Positions 11,373-22,891 of a DNA stretch of 64,000 nucleotides are shown piece after piece (within the stretch, counting starts at the first letter, position 1; every line of letters begins with the position of its first letter). The notes beneath the pieces are model-generated. The model saw nothing but the letters and a program-made list of their open reading frames with translations, made no database searches and had not been told where the DNA came from. Origin of the DNA: Klebsormidium nitens (Eukaryota > Streptophyta > Klebsormidiophyceae > Klebsormidiales > Klebsormidiaceae); NCBI GenBank assembly GCA_000708835.1, contig DF236989.1:124001-188000 (forward strand), written 5' to 3'. Both the position numbers and the translations under genes were made by a program.

Positions 11373-14300
11373 ATGACGGGCAAGACAAAAATCGGACTCT
11401 GCGGGCTGGCTGTTATGGGCCAGGTAGGTGTCAGCATTGCAATCGCGCTTGCCTTGAGTAGGCAATTGGTTGAAAGTCTAGTTTCATAAGCAGGTGATAA
11501 TTGATGCAGATTTTTTGGTGGGATCAGGTTCTTATGTTTTTGCCTCTTTTAGTTCGAAGCGTACTGCCATTTTGAGCAGCATCCTGGACCACATTGCATC
11601 TCCAATTGAAAGTCACTGCATGGTATAAGTGATGACAACTTTTGTCGCTATTGCAGAATCTTGCCCTGAACATTGCTGAGAAAGGGTTTCCAATCTCAGT
11701 CTACAATAGATCAGCAAGCAAGACCGATGACACAGTGGAGAGAGCCAAGAAGGAGGGAGACCTGCCTGTCCAAGGCTATCACGATGTGAAGGAGTTTGTG
11801 GAATCAATTGAAAAGCCAAGGTATGAGCCTGACACACATATGACTTCAAGCTTAGGCACACTTCAAACAGCAATTCCGTTGCAGTGGACCGTCTTTGATG
11901 GAGCACAGTCCTGTGTGGCTTGGATTGGCAGCTGAAGAGACAAAAATATTAGATTGTTGGTGCAGGATGCACGTTTCCTGTCAAGTGAAATGAGATCTGC
12001 TGGATCTATGTGTTCCAATTCCGCGTTTTGATCTTGTCAACAATCCTCAGGAGCAATGGCAATAAGGTCAAATTTGATCCGCTGTGCAGGGCTATTATCA
12101 TTCTGGTGAAAGCAGGGGCACCAGTTGATGCCACTATTACGAGCTTGACGGAGCACCTTGAGCCAGGCGACATCATCATCGATGGAGGCAATGAATGGTC
12201 AGTTGCGCAGCAGACCTACCTTTCTAAAATGCAGGATCTCAATGATTGCAAGCGCAAGCAGCACCCAGTGGTGCAGTAGTCTTCATTGGACGGGTGTGTT
12301 TAGCAAAATTCTGGGGTCTCACGTTTGTTCTGTCCAGATGCGACTTGACTTCAGAAAGGACATGATGGCGATACTGCCATGTACAATTGGTCGCAGTATT
12401 GGTCGCAGTATTGTCTTTTCAATTGTGCACTTTTTTGATATGTATCTCAGAAGTAAGATTATTGAGAAGATTGATTTGGATTGGTCTACTGTCTGAAGGT
12501 ACGAGAATACGGAGCGGAGGGCCAAGGAGGTTGAGGCCAAGGGCCTTGCATATATGGGGATGGGAGTGTCAGGAGGCGAGGAGGGTGCCAGGAATGGTCC
12601 TTCTCTGATGCCTGGTGGCACCCCTGAGGGGTACGCCAGGATTGAGCCTATCGTAATGAAGGTTGCAGCTCAGGTTGATTCTGGCCCTTGTGTCACATAC
12701 ATCGGCCCCGGGGGCGCCGGCAACTTTGTCAAGATGGTGCACAACGGCATCGAGTACGGCGACATGCAGCTGATCGCCGAAGCGTAAGGGCTCTGGTCCC
12801 CCTTTGTTTCCACCCTGGCGCGTTGCTTTCTCTTTTGAATGGAGTTGAGATCAAAGTGACATTTACCTTCCCAGGTAGTTGCTTCCACTCTTGCGTTCAG
12901 TCCTGCCGGTTGACTTACTGAGGTAAGGTTAGGGTTCTTGAATGACTGGAAAGAAGAGCGGATTTGACTTCTCAGATCTTGTGATTGCGATGGTCTGGAA
13001 TGAGATATGGCCATGTATACTTGATTTGTTGCAGTGTTGCCAGAGGTAATTCATGGGATCAGCAAGTTGTGATGTTTGAATGCTCACCTTAAGCCTTTTT
13101 TCGGCACTCCTTCCTCCCTTGCTCTTGCTGCCATTTTTTCTTTCTGGCCTAAAAGGGACACAAGGAACATTTCCTAGTTCCTGATGGCAGTGGCAAGTAG
13201 TCTCCCGGACGTTGGGAAATAAATGTAAGAGATCTCACATCGCGCATGTTTTTGCAGGTATGACATCCTGAAGAGCGTTGGCGGCCTCACCAACGAGGAG
13301 ATGCACAAGGCCTTTGCCGAGTGGAACCGTGGCGAGCTTGAGAGCTTCCTGATCGAGATCTCCGCCGACATCTTCACAGTGAAGGACGACAAGACGGATG
13401 GAGACACCGTCGATGTGATCCTGGACAAGACCGGTTCTAAGGGGACCGGCAAGTGGACAGTGCAGCAGGCAGCCGAGCTGGCGATTGCTGCTCCAACAAT
13501 TGCCGCTTCCCTGGACGCACGGTATCTGAGCGCCCTCAAGGACGAGCGCGTTGCGGCTGCGGAGACATTCAAGAAGCTGGGGGTACAGGACGTGCAGGCG
13601 GACATGAATGTGGACAAGAAGCAGCTGATTGACGACGTGCGCAAGGTGAGGGAGGGGCCTCTGATGGAACAACGATCAGATGGGGTCCTGCCTTTGAACA
13701 TAAGGTGCACAAACAGCTGACCTAGTCCGGATGCAGGACATGCCATCATAGCTGGCATTGAGCTTGCACGGCTGATGGGAAGTGCGGGATTAGGATGCGA
13801 CGTGCCATTGCTGTAGGATTTGTTGGAGTAGTCTTTGAGAGCCCCGGTCGTCTTGAAAGGAGTTTCATGTGGATTGCAAGTGCAGGACCGTGACGGTTCT
13901 CCAATGATGAAGAGTGTTAATATTCGTTCAGTGACAGAACCCTGAAACACTTTGTTCATTTCCAAAGTTGATCAAGAACTTAATTGCTCCGCTGAAATCC
14001 ACTTTGTGTTTCTAACAGGCGACTAAATCATTTGTGTCGCAAGTAGATTCCTTGATTGCCTGAACATTTCGCCGTTCAGGCAAAAGTCCAATTGGACGTG
14101 AATTGTACAACCGTTTTCTGTTGCAGGCGCTGTATGCATCCAAGATCTGCAGTTACGCTCAGGGCATGAACGTCATCCGGGCCAAGAGTATGGAGCAGAA
14201 CTGGAACCTCAACCTCGGCGAGCTGGCGCGCATCTGGAAGGGCGGTTGCATCATTCGGGCCAAGTTCCTGGACAGGATCAAGAAGGTGAGTGGATCGCGC

Positions 14301-15723
14301 TAGTCTGCAAGTGGTCCAGAATTCATTTCAGAAGAGAAGGTCGGAAGTACCATTGAAACGAACATGAAAGTTTGACGTAGCTTTTCCCACTGCAATCTTA
14401 TAATCTTGCAGCCGGAGAGGAGAGTTGTTCTGTCCTCACAGTCATTTTCGAAGTCATCTTCTCAAGGTACTTGGTTTCAAACCCTGTTCTGGTTTAGAAG
14501 TGGATTTGTCTCGACCTTTTCAAAGGGGAGTTGTCGACAAGCAGGGCGAAAGGTAATCATGGCTGCACCTCTTATTGCAAGACCACTGCGGACAGAGTAC
14601 CAAACAGAGTCAAGCTCCCGCTAAGTTCTGCCTCCTAGTATGAACCACTTTCTTAGAAATCCTACTTTGGTGTCAGGCCTAACACATAATGTATTAGAGG
14701 GACGGTACTATTGAGGTCCTTACATGGTGAATATTACCTCTGTGGAGGCAGTTCGGAGACACGGATGATTCTGTTTAGGGAGGCAGTATCTGTTTTGGCA
14801 TTCTTCCAGCAGACCCACAATCAACCTTTTTTAAGTGACCTACGCAAACCAACCCCAGAAGCTCAGGAACTTTCAGGCCGGTTTTCCAGAAGTGCTTTGG
14901 CCACACCAACTCAAGAATGTCAGTCCGAGAGTCTTACAGAACCACGGGTTCCAAGACGCTGTTAGTGTTGTCCCAGCTGACCGTCGATCTACCTGAATCT
15001 GCAGGCGTACGACCGCGACCCAAACCTGCCGAGCTTGCTCGTTGACGCCGAGTTCGCGCAGGAGCTCGTCGACCGCCAGGGTTCGTGGCGGAAGGTGTTG
15101 CAGTTGGCCATTGGGGCCGGCATCAGCACAGCAGGCATGACCGCCAGGTACATATGCCATCCGATCCAGGACGCCTGAGCACGTTGATTTTTTACTAGAT
15201 AGAATCTGGGAGCGACTTCAGAAAAGGTGGCTGTTAGTCGTCCGTATCATCTATCCCTATCCCTATCTGGAGTGCAAGGTAGAAGCGTTTATCCGAAACT
15301 TTGAGCGAAGACTGCCCAGGTTCGAAAGAAAAACCCAAGATCTCATGATTGCCTCCAGATCATTCTTTAGCAAATGGTCCAGATAGGGCTTCGATGCAAT
15401 CATCGGCAGTCTATCACACCGGAAGGGTTGATCAATCAACCAAATTTTCACAATCTCAATCCAGTGGTTGTAGAACGTTTCTCGGAGGGTGTGCCGCTCC
15501 TAAAGGGTCCACCATGGCTGTCAAATTCTGGTCCTCTTTTGGAGCCTAACACTTTCCTTGCATCGATTGCAGTTTGGCGTACTTCGACACCTACCGCCGG
15601 GGACGGCTTCCGGCCAACCTCACCCAAGCCCAGCGTGATTACTTCGGCGCCCACACCTATGAGCGCATTGATGGGGAGGGTGCGTTCCACACCGAGTGGA
15701 GCAAGCTTGCGTCAAAGATCTAA
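11373..15723 (+). CDS. PGD: 6-phosphogluconate dehydrogenase, decarboxylating, with SKI C-terminus
   Basis: It catalyses NADP-dependent oxidative decarboxylation of 6-phosphogluconate to ribulose 5-phosphate in the oxidative pentose phosphate pathway. Exons: 11373-11423, 11657-11820, 12090-12197, 12499-12783, 13258-13645, 14127-14285, 15005-15147, 15573-15723, giving 482 aa, the usual length. Visible motifs: Rossmann fingerprint GLAVMGQNLALN (from residue 10), [15 protein letters not shown], the catalytic Lys/Glu segment [13 protein letters not shown], and the 6PGDH signature [14 protein letters not shown]. The start has no transit peptide, like the plant cytosolic type. The last three residues SKI form a type 1 peroxisomal signal of the kind known for Arabidopsis PGD2, so cytosolic plus peroxisomal location is likely. 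Every splice phase agrees. Confidence 0.97.
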
Positions 15724-16724
15724 GCGTCTGTTCGTTAGCAGCGCGTTGACTGTTAAAGGAAACTGAAAATGTGAACTTGGTGTATGAGGGTTACCTTTGC
15801 ACAAGTGTCTTACGAAGCCTCAAATTACCCCATGGATTATGGTTTTGAGAAGTTGCAACAGAACCTGCCGGAGTACCGGGGGGTGTTGCTCGCTACAACA
15901 GGCCAGGGACATAATAATGATCTACACGTGTATCAGACAAATCCTGCATCACGCAACACTTTTCCTAGCTTTGACCCAGCTCTGGTGTTGCTTCATTCAG
16001 TGCATGCAGCATCGTTATGCACGCATGCTTTCAACGAGATCGACTGTAGTTAGATTGCATATGTGTGCAACTATCATATATATTCAAAGATATAGGTCTC
16101 TATGCTGCGATTCATCATATTCTGCATGAATCATATATAACGATCGTGGATGCTCACTAGTCACCAATGGCAAGCGCGCTACGAATAATGGCAGCTCAGC
16201 TAGCTCGGGCCTAGGATAGGACAAAATTGTTGGCATACTTAATTTTGGTTATTGGCGGGCGCCGCTGCCATGTGCTCTCCATAAACAATCCTCTTAAATG
16301 AAGTGCAATTGCGGCGGCAGGCTATATATGCATGTGCATATAAACTTAGGAGCTCGAGTCCTCTTGAGTCTTATAATCAAGCAGGTCCTGACGCAAGCTT
16401 CATATAAGGGCGGCCATACCGTACTCATTATAGCTTCTGCCACAGTGCAGACACGTATTTCATTGAAATCCCTAGCTATATTGTTCGTCAAACCCCTTGA
16501 GCTGGGGCTAGACTCGGACACAAGCTGGGAGTGTCGCAATCAGTTGTTCCCTCTTCTCTTCTGGTCATATGCAGCATTAGCAGCGCAATCACGAAGCTAG
16601 CCATTGCTGATGGTATTTAGAGTGCGTGCATCGATGTTGGACACATCGAAGTGGACTAGACTCTTCCGTTAGACAGATCATGGTGACATTGGTTGACAAA
16701 TTTGACCGGCGGTTTCTAGGCCCC
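15724..16724. other. convergent intergenic region, no gene seen
   Basis: Space between the 3' ends of 6PGDH (+) and eIF3j (-). It is AT-rich in the middle (16000-16150, 16310-16400) with tatata/catatat stretches. No ORF resembles a known family. Confidence 0.5.
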
Positions 16725-19700
16725 CTACATGAAGTCATAACCGTCTGGATCGTCGTAGGTTCCGGCAGCTCCATAGTCGTTGTCCGCAGCATCAACCTTG
16801 AGCTCCCGCTTCGCTTTTGCTGCAACGAGAAAGACAGACTTGAGTGCTCTACTTCTTGACACACAAGTCGGAATACTCCGATTGCAGCAACAAAAGAGTC
16901 CAAAGGTTTTGCATCTATCTGACGCTTCCGTCCGGATACTAAAAGCTAGCCCGGAACGGGAATGGAGCGGAACGGGAACTAGAACGGGGCGCCCACCTTT
17001 CGCCTTGGTGCCCCCCTTTTCCGCCGCCTTTTCCGCCTTAAGTTTCTCGTTGGCCAAAACGGTCAACGCGGATGCTAGATCTTTCACGTCGGCGCCTTTC
17101 AAGGGCTCCGAAGCGACACGTGACAGCTGCTTTAGCATCGTTAGGTAGTGGAAGCTTTTCTGCAGAGAAAGGAACGAAGACGCTTCAGCACACGGCAGCA
17201 GTTGCTTTCGCTACAAAAGCCGCCGTGATTTTGAAACGGCATCTTTGCGACTGTTCCACGAGGAAAAGCCTTATGACCTAGCACGAACAGAAGGAGCTTT
17301 TGTGCATGAGGGGAAAATGAGTATGGGTGGATTTGGGCTGCAAAATGCCGTCTTTCTCTTCAAACAGAGGCTACCGTGAGACGGAGTCAGAACACTGGTG
17401 AGCACCGACTTGATGAAACCTTCTGAGCGGTCCGCATACTAGTGCTTAGCAATAGACAACTTTCGAGAAATACTTTGCGGACGCCGTAAAAGAGTTGAGC
17501 AAAATGACAATGTTGATTCAATCGGACCCTGCACACGTAACGAGGGTTCAACGATGCGTAGCGACGTCTTAAGTGCGGTGCTGGACGGTCTGAACGCAGA
17601 ACGGTGGCCTGAATTTCCCAGTTTTGAATCCAATATCGGGCAGGGAACCAGCTTCAGAATTCTGTGTAAGGGTCATCCAAATGACGCCCGATTCCGACTC
17701 TTGTCTATGTTTTATCGAAAAGAAGCTAGGGTCAGTGTTGTACACAACTTATGTAAAGCGACAAATACACACACTCTCGATGACATCCCTCTTTAAACCT
17801 TTATTCAATAGTAAAAGACATGAAAGCAGTTTCTGAAAGCGAGACGCGAAATCACCTGGCGCGACACCTTGAGCAACTCGACTGGACTGTACACGTCACT
17901 CGACCGCGGGCTTGCCATTTTGTAACTAGAAGCAGCGAATCGACTCATAGTCGTTAAACACACTCTGCCGATCCTGATTGCCGTACCAACAGTATACCAG
18001 CTGCCAGAATAGACTGATCAAAAAGTGCACTTTACACTCCAGAAAGTGGTACCCGGCACTCCACTCTTTGATATCCGGTACCCGGAGACAGCGGACGTAC
18101 GCACCTGGAAGGGAGTAACCTTTTCTGCTACAAGCGTGGCGTATTCAAGATAGTCGGCCTCGGTCTTTGGGATGAAGCCCTCGAGACTTCGCTCCTCCTT
18201 GTCACCCCCAAACAGCTCTTTCGTCGCCTTGAAGTCCGATTCTTCGACCAATCTGCAGCGGAGAGGATTGAAACGCTTGTGTCAGAGTAGAGGGGCCGAC
18301 TGTGGTTACAAGGGATAGAGTGGCAAACGCGAAAGCATGGGTCCATATGAACATTGAGTAAGTGAAACGTGCACAGAAGAAGAGGGCCAACAAGGTAACT
18401 CTGCTCATCGTACACCTGCACTTAGTCAGCTTTACAGCAAAGAAGTTAGATAAAGAGACAGAAAAGATTGGAGAGTCGGAAACGAAAGCACGAGCATATT
18501 GGAAGCGCCGAAAGCGACCGCCTATTTCATGGTCAAATATATTCAGTCTCGCTTTAGTCCCAGCCTCGTTTGCCCATCAATTTAAGGGGGAAGCTGTAAG
18601 GGTCGGCAACATCTGTTGGATGAAGCTACTGCTGCAAAACCTGGTTACCGCATCCCAAAAGGGACCCAAACCCCCTTCCGAAGACGACGCTAGTTCCAAC
18701 GAGTCGTCTTTCGTACAGAACTTCGGCCAAGGCGAACATTTATCCGCCTAATCTCTATTCTTAATGTGAGTCAAGTTCAGGAAAACACCAGACTGGTTCG
18801 ATCGAAGGTGAAACTCACCTTTGTTGCCGAAGCTTCTCTGCAACTGGGTCTGCAAGCGTCTCATCCTTTGGGGCTGCCTTTGGCTTCTTATCCTTCTTCG
18901 GTTTAGCGGCCGCCTGAGAAGCAGACAACCTCCGATCAAAAGCAGTCTACCTTCATTCGTCAAAGAAGCCGCATCCAATTGCAAATATCCAGCGGCTGGG
19001 TGCACGCGGCTTGGCAATGATTGCTCGAAACAGTAGAACTTCAACGAAAGAGTTCCGCCCTAGGTTGTCTAACATCGCCAGACATTTCAAAGTGTGCAAC
19101 CTTTCTGACCCCCAAAGCTAGCAACTGCGAACTCAGAGAGCCAAGTGCCCCTGTCCCTTGGGCAGATTCTATCTTGCTTTGGTGACAATCTCTTGCGTGC
19201 TGAAATATATGGTGTCTTCTTTTTGCCCCCCTTCGTCAGTATTACAGCAGTCGACGGTGCCTCCAACTCCAAGCCTCAAAGACACTTTCCAGAGCACAAT
19301 AGCAGATTCGAGCACCCGCAGCAAATAGAATCTGTACGAATTACATGCAGTGGATGGGCGCCTGTCGATCCAAAGTCCTCAGAATGATAGCTAAGCAGTT
19401 TGTCAAAAGTTCCTTCCTACTCCCACCCGCTCTCGCGATCCTCACAGACCCCCAGATCTGACAACCCCGCCCCTGCAGTCCGCGCAGGGCTCAAACAGCT
19501 AGCATAAACTGGATTGGAGTGGCCCACAAGACTTGGTTGAAATCTTGTAACTTGCGCACATGCCGCATCATGGTTCAAAGTTTATTCAGGAAATTCACCA
19601 CTCTGAGGGGCACTCACGACCAGTACCTTAATTTCTATTGACCAACACCAGGCGACTCCAGAAATCCTGGTTCAATGCTTAGCGTCCAGTATAAATCTCT

Positions 19701-19893
19701 GATGACTCTCATACTCTCAATTTCGGTCATAAGAGATGAACCCAAACAAGCAACTAGGCTGACGTGATCCTCACAGCCGGTTTATCTGCCGATGTCTCCT
19801 TCACTTCTTCCTCCTCCTCTTCCTCATCGTCCCACGCTCCCTTCACCGGGGGCTGGGGAGCGACGGGCGCCGCGGGCTCGAAATCATCGTCCT
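16725..19893 (-). CDS. EIF3J: eukaryotic translation initiation factor 3 subunit J (5' partial)
   Basis: eIF3j is the loosely bound eIF3 subunit that helps eIF3 bind the 40S subunit and controls mRNA entry. Exons in reading order: 19775-19893, 18819-18913, 18105-18252, 16997-17159, 16725-16819; phases agree throughout. Visible: acidic/Pro N-terminus (DDDFEPAAPVAPQPPVKGAW then DDEEEEEEE), a Lys/Ala-rich stretch, LADPVAEKLRQQR-LVEESDFKATKELFG, the helical core KSFHYLTMLKQLSR, ADVKDLASALTVLANEKLKA, and the family ending with YDFM. The exon with the start Met was not found upstream of 19893 and must end in one base of a Glu codon. The acidic N-terminal part is shorter than in other plants, unless an exon was missed in the 19774-18914 intron. 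Confidence 0.93.
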
Positions 19894-22891
19894 CTGCAAA
19901 CCAATCGATGATGGGTCAAGGTTGAGAAGGTTTGGGGGAAATTGTGGTGGCTAAGGGTTTTGAGTTTAGCAGCCAACCCTCCTGGGGCCGCAGGTAAATC
20001 TTCACGCTCTGGCTGGACAATCAACAGTGAAGAAGTTGAGAAAGGTTTGAGGTTTGTATCTTGGCTGTTGGTAGTTGAAAGGTTTGTATCTTGGCTATTG
20101 GTATTTGAGAAACTGGGGGCCTCGGACTTGATGCCCAAAAACTGTGTGAAGTGCTTGTTTTCTTTGTTCTCTGCAGGAGGATGGGTGATAGGATCAAGGA
20201 TCTGAAGCTGGTAAAACGTGGCGATTCAAGCTTTGGAGGATGATGAATACAATCTGACAAGTTGGGGGCCTCGATTATAACGCTCGCATCGTCTGGACAG
20301 CGGTGAAAAGGATCCCACTTGGGCCCCGACGAGAACTTTGTCGAAGAATTTCAAAAGCAAGAAAACACTTCAAAATTGAGCCGTTGGGCGGTATCAGCAA
20401 TTCAAAGCCCTGAAGACAAAGCAAGATCCAAAAAAGCATGTCTGCAAGACATTTGCAATGATCCAGAGACCTAGTTAGGAGCCAATTGAGGAGTGCCAGT
20501 CTATATCATCTTAGGTGGTCGAGCGAACTGAAGCCCCGATTGGGCAACACCAATTGATTGGTGTTGCCCCCATTCTGGGGGCTACATAGCTGGCGGCATG
20601 ATTGATTCAAACGAAGCAAGTCCGAAATAAGAATAATAAATACAAGAAGGGCATCTGCCTTGATCACACTATTCATTCATGCAGTTTCATTCCTACTAGT
20701 AATTCTAGTAAACAGAAGAGGAGGGAGACCAAAGACTGCACACAATAAGACCACAATATGGCTTCCGGCTGTTGATCAGTCATAGTCCAGCAACACTCCT
20801 TTTTAACATTCTCCAAGTCGCTATCACAAAGCCTCATAGTTTTGACACTTGCTCTCCAACAATCTATGACTCACTCACTATCATAAAGCCCCAGGGAAGA
20901 CAAAAATGAGGCAGTAGAACAAGCCTTGTCCACCCCCCCACGTGTCAAATTATGCAAATGCTTGCTTGAACCCCATCACAGGAAGCAACCTTCTGCGCCG
21001 CAATGATCGTCATATTGCTCAGCATTGTAATAATAAAAGAATTGTTAAGGTGACGAAACGAGACAAGGTGGCGCTTTTCAAAAAAAGTGCATGCCAGAGA
21101 CAATACGAAGGGGATGGAGAAGTTGACGTGAGCACAAACTATCATGAACATGGTTCAGAATACTTGAGCATGAAAGAATGCTCGCGTAAGTAAGAGGTAA
21201 GCAATGGGTCATCTCTGGATCCTGATGGAAAAAACCCTAGAAATCATCAGATCACCAACTACGTAATGCTGATCTGTGACCGCGCCACCTCCGTATGAGA
21301 AGCACTTCTTGCTTTCCACGGTGGTGGATCTTACCAGCACGCACTGAACCAAATCCAGCAACTTGGACTCAAAGGAACCGCCCTTTTGATGGGTGCTTGG
21401 AATGCTGCGGTCTACTTGCAAGAAGTGTAATCTACCAGGTGTGACCTGTTGAAAAAAACCAAGTCACGAACAATCACAACCATTACCCAAGAGAAAAGGC
21501 ATCGTAGCTGTCCTCACCCCAACTGTCCGCCATTCTTCCTCCTCTCTTTCTCTAGAATTTTCAGGGGATGCTCTGCGGCCGCTTGTAATGCCTTGAGCAA
21601 TAAGCACACAGCAAATGGCTCTGCCTGACAGGAAGCAAACGGCGGGAAGGTGGAAGGCCGCAGGCGACAACTCCAAACTCCAAATCCCGTCCCACTCTCT
21701 TCTGCAGTAGTGTGTGGAAATGAGCAGGCAGTGTGGAGAGCTGGCTACGCAGAGCAACTTGCGTTTGAATGCAAGTGGTTATGGCCACGTTAGTGGGTGT
21801 GCTTTTTAACTCTGGTTTTGGTTAACCGTCATTTTCGTAACTAAGACGCACGCAGCCAAGTTTGACTGGCATGGTTGACCGTTGCAACTTGCTGGTCAAG
21901 AAACCCAGTACATGCCCGCTTAACCCTTCCCTGACCCCTGCTGCAGAAAAGCAAAACCCCAATCGATCACCCCCAGGTGGCCCTGGCCCTGCATGGGCGC
22001 GGCACTCCCTCTGGAATCCGAGTCCCAATTTGAATTAGATTCAGGAGCAATTCCAGTTTTCCAGAACTTTGCTTTGTCTTTTCTCGGCTTGTTGGTCTGC
22101 AACATCCCTGCAATAGCCTTTCATAGAGTTTGCAACCAGCGTCCTTTCATCCTTGAATGTTCACCTCTTGCATACTTGAAGAGGGTTTGAAAAAGTCAGC
22201 ATCGGAAAAAGCCTGAAGGTGAGCAGCTTTCTTGAGAATTTCTAAACTGGCGGCCAAGCCCCCCTTTGTTTGCATGCTACAGTAAGAGGCTGTCGCACCC
22301 CCTTCTAGTCCTTCCGCCGCTTGCACACAACGTGTTATGCACCAGCCTGGACTAGCTTTAGCAGCTTGGAAAGTCTCCGAACTCTGCTTATTCTGTGCTC
22401 TGCACCACCCTTGGCCTCTTTGCTGCTCATATACTTGTAGTCTGGTTCGATTGCATGAGCGGCTGTGTAGCTGATTTTGGCTTAGACCTGGCAAAAGAGA
22501 GTGTATTTGCGAAGCCGAATCCAACATGGATAACTCATGCTCATGCTGAATTTTGGATGCTTTGAAGATGCTCTGGGAACGAGCTGCTTCAGATTGTGAT
22601 AAGCGTCTTCAGTTTCACTCAGTGACTTTGTATTGTCGACTTTTGAGGGGTGGTTTGTAGATGCGGAGCATAACGAAGTCGCTGGGCAGGCATAGCAGTT
22701 GAGACTCACAGGCTGGCTGCTCGTTTGTTGCAGAATGGCCTCATGGTTTTCAAAGGTATTTTGTTTCTTCAAGGCACACAAGATTCAAACGAGAACTGTC
22801 GAATGATTGTTATTCTTTCCATGCAGGCCCAGGTTCAAGCAAGATCATATAGTTCCTCCTTGGGGCTTTCATAAGCCCTCGCCCACTTACA
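19894..22891. other. divergent region between eIF3j and the EGF-like gene
   Basis: It must hold eIF3j exon 1 and both promoters, but I cannot place them. Short minus-strand frames (21209-21421, 22147-22527, 22482-22781) match no family. One of them, ending KLLDLVQCVL before gtaaga near 21337, could be an exon. A strong inverted repeat at 20532-20582 is listed separately. Confidence 0.4.
20532..20582. repeat. inverted repeat / hairpin
   Basis: Perfect 13-base arms (gggcaacaccaat at 20542-20554 and its complement at 20557-20569) are separated by two bases. Outer arms agcccc/ggggct extend the stem with small bulges. It lies upstream of eIF3j. It could be a cruciform, a MITE-like remnant or a hairpin RNA. 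Confidence 0.75.

Noticed and set aside
13174-13965. 263-aa ORF on the - strand
   Set aside because: Antisense of 6PGDH exon 5.
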